NCBI GenBank assembly: GCA_023897205.1
Contig: JAHWDD010000008.1
Coordinates: 62,001 to 126,000, forward strand
Direction: 5' to 3'
DNA length: 64,000 nt
From: Exophiala sp. HKRS030
Lineage: Eukaryota; Ascomycota; Eurotiomycetes; Chaetothyriales; Herpotrichiellaceae
Positions 63,127 to 64,000 of this stretch are shown here, piece after piece; the first letter of the stretch is position 1; each line of letters opens with the position of its first letter. The translations under genes and the position numbers were made by a program. The notes beneath the pieces were generated by a model. The model ran no database searches, was not told where the DNA came from, and saw only the letters and a program-made list of their open reading frames with translations.

Positions 63127-64000
63127 TCTTCTTCCGAGTAAACCATGTACATGACGATAAATAGATCCGACGCTCAGTCATAGAGGACAAGAGTCAGAGA
63201 TAAGAAACTATCCGGAGGCATCTCGAACGGGGTGTTTTATTTATGGCGACATTAATGCCAAGGTATCTGATGATTGAACTGCTCGCGGCTCCACCTCGCA
63301 ATCAGAAACAGCAGGACGCCGCCCTTGCTCATCCTGGCTGGAACCCTCGTTTGGGGGTTCAATTATGAGACGCTGCCACATATCCCAGGCGCAGGACTCT
63401 GTTCTCTGAGTAAGACGTATCGCCGTTCGATCTCGGGAATATCGTGGCAGCTGTCAACGACGAGCCCGGGCTCTTCAATATCTGCCGTGATTATCGCTAT
63501 ACGTCCTCGAACGTAGTCGACTGTTTCTAAGACTTTCCCATACGAATACCGAAAAACGTGTCCGGTCATGAGTCAAGACGCATCGTTACGACAATTAACG
63601 AGGTCTGGATTCGCCGCTCGGCCTTCGAACCGGGGTCTCTAAGTGATCCCAACACAGCCTCACTCTCTTCTGCTCCAGCAACCAAAAAATCCACCATCCG
63701 TACATATGCGAAAATTGTCAGCGTCTTTACATGGTTAAGTCGGGTCTGGGGAGGTTAAAACTTCACCAATCATCGATCAGTATCTAATGTGCCTAACCGA
63801 AAACCCTGTCAGCTACGAGGCATCTCATCGTTTGACGGCGGAATCTGCGGACCATCGGCCTTCCTAAATCAGGGCCGAGTCACACCGGGCCAGACACCAG
63901 GTTAGTAGGTACGTATAAGTATTCTCCACAAGGGAGTAGGAAAGAGCTGTATGCCGAGTTGCATGCATGAGTCGGGGGAGAACGATCCTTTGAACCTTTG
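63127..64000. other. Right edge, no supported gene
   Basis: The promoter of the Zn2Cys6 gene and flanking sequence. A 68-residue minus-strand frame (63569-63363) has ordinary composition but no recognisable family. Nothing else is supported. Confidence 0.35.

Noticed and set aside
1..64000. CRISPR arrays, bacterial operons or phage modules
   Set aside because: No regularly spaced direct repeats, ribosome-binding sites or phage genes were seen; introns and families are fungal.

Overview
The window is nuclear DNA of a filamentous ascomycete (Pezizomycotina). Short spliceosomal introns of about 54 to 63 bp have GTAAGT- or GTGAGT-type donors and CTAAC-like branch sites. There are fungal-only families (Zn2Cys6 regulator, TOK-type K+ channel, DUF7514), long UTRs and one gene per 2 to 3 kb with no operons. 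Gene content is compatible with Eurotiomycetes, perhaps a black-yeast-like lineage, but the order cannot be fixed from the sequence alone.

Layout. 1-10.6 kb: 3' part of a DUF7514 gene, a MITE, a two-pore outward-rectifier K+ channel, an intronless GH13 alpha-amylase-like gene and, on the minus strand, a GABA/amino-acid permease. 10.6-15.3 kb: gene-poor, with five copies of a dispersed nonamer, a second MITE and a long leader rich in CCCAGGA. 15.3-25.9 kb: a C2H2 zinc-finger gene, KTI12, a Q-rich conserved protein (minus), the methyltransferase EFM7 and a membrane-anchored GH16 protein. 28-35.5 kb: a Cys-containing hypothetical, a C4HC3 RING-like gene, palmitoyl-protein thioesterase and a small orphan. 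36-47 kb: an APH-like kinase, a GNAT acetyltransferase, a decayed secondary-metabolism patch (reductase domain, FSH1-type hydrolase, polyketide-synthase carrier domain), a secreted guanine-deaminase-like gene and an APH-family pseudogene. 47.5-63.1 kb: a tRNA-like element followed by housekeeping genes (RGP1, DPH1, a DUF1295-type membrane reductase, DSC2-like, TFB1, mitochondrial mL41), then a class I methyltransferase convergent with a Zn2Cys6 regulator.

The genes do not form one pathway. Several core functions sit together by chance: tRNA wobble modification (KTI12), EF1A methylation (EFM7), diphthamide on EF2 (DPH1), transcription and repair (TFB1), Golgi Rab exchange (RGP1) and Golgi/ER membrane quality control (DSC2). 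The most unusual signals are the secondary-metabolism graveyard at 39.8-41.6 kb, the apparently secreted guanine deaminase, a MITE family with recognisable ends, the intergenic TACGGAGTA nonamer and the CCCAGGA-rich leader. Splice junctions given here were derived by hand from frame, splice consensus and family knowledge and have not been tested against transcripts.
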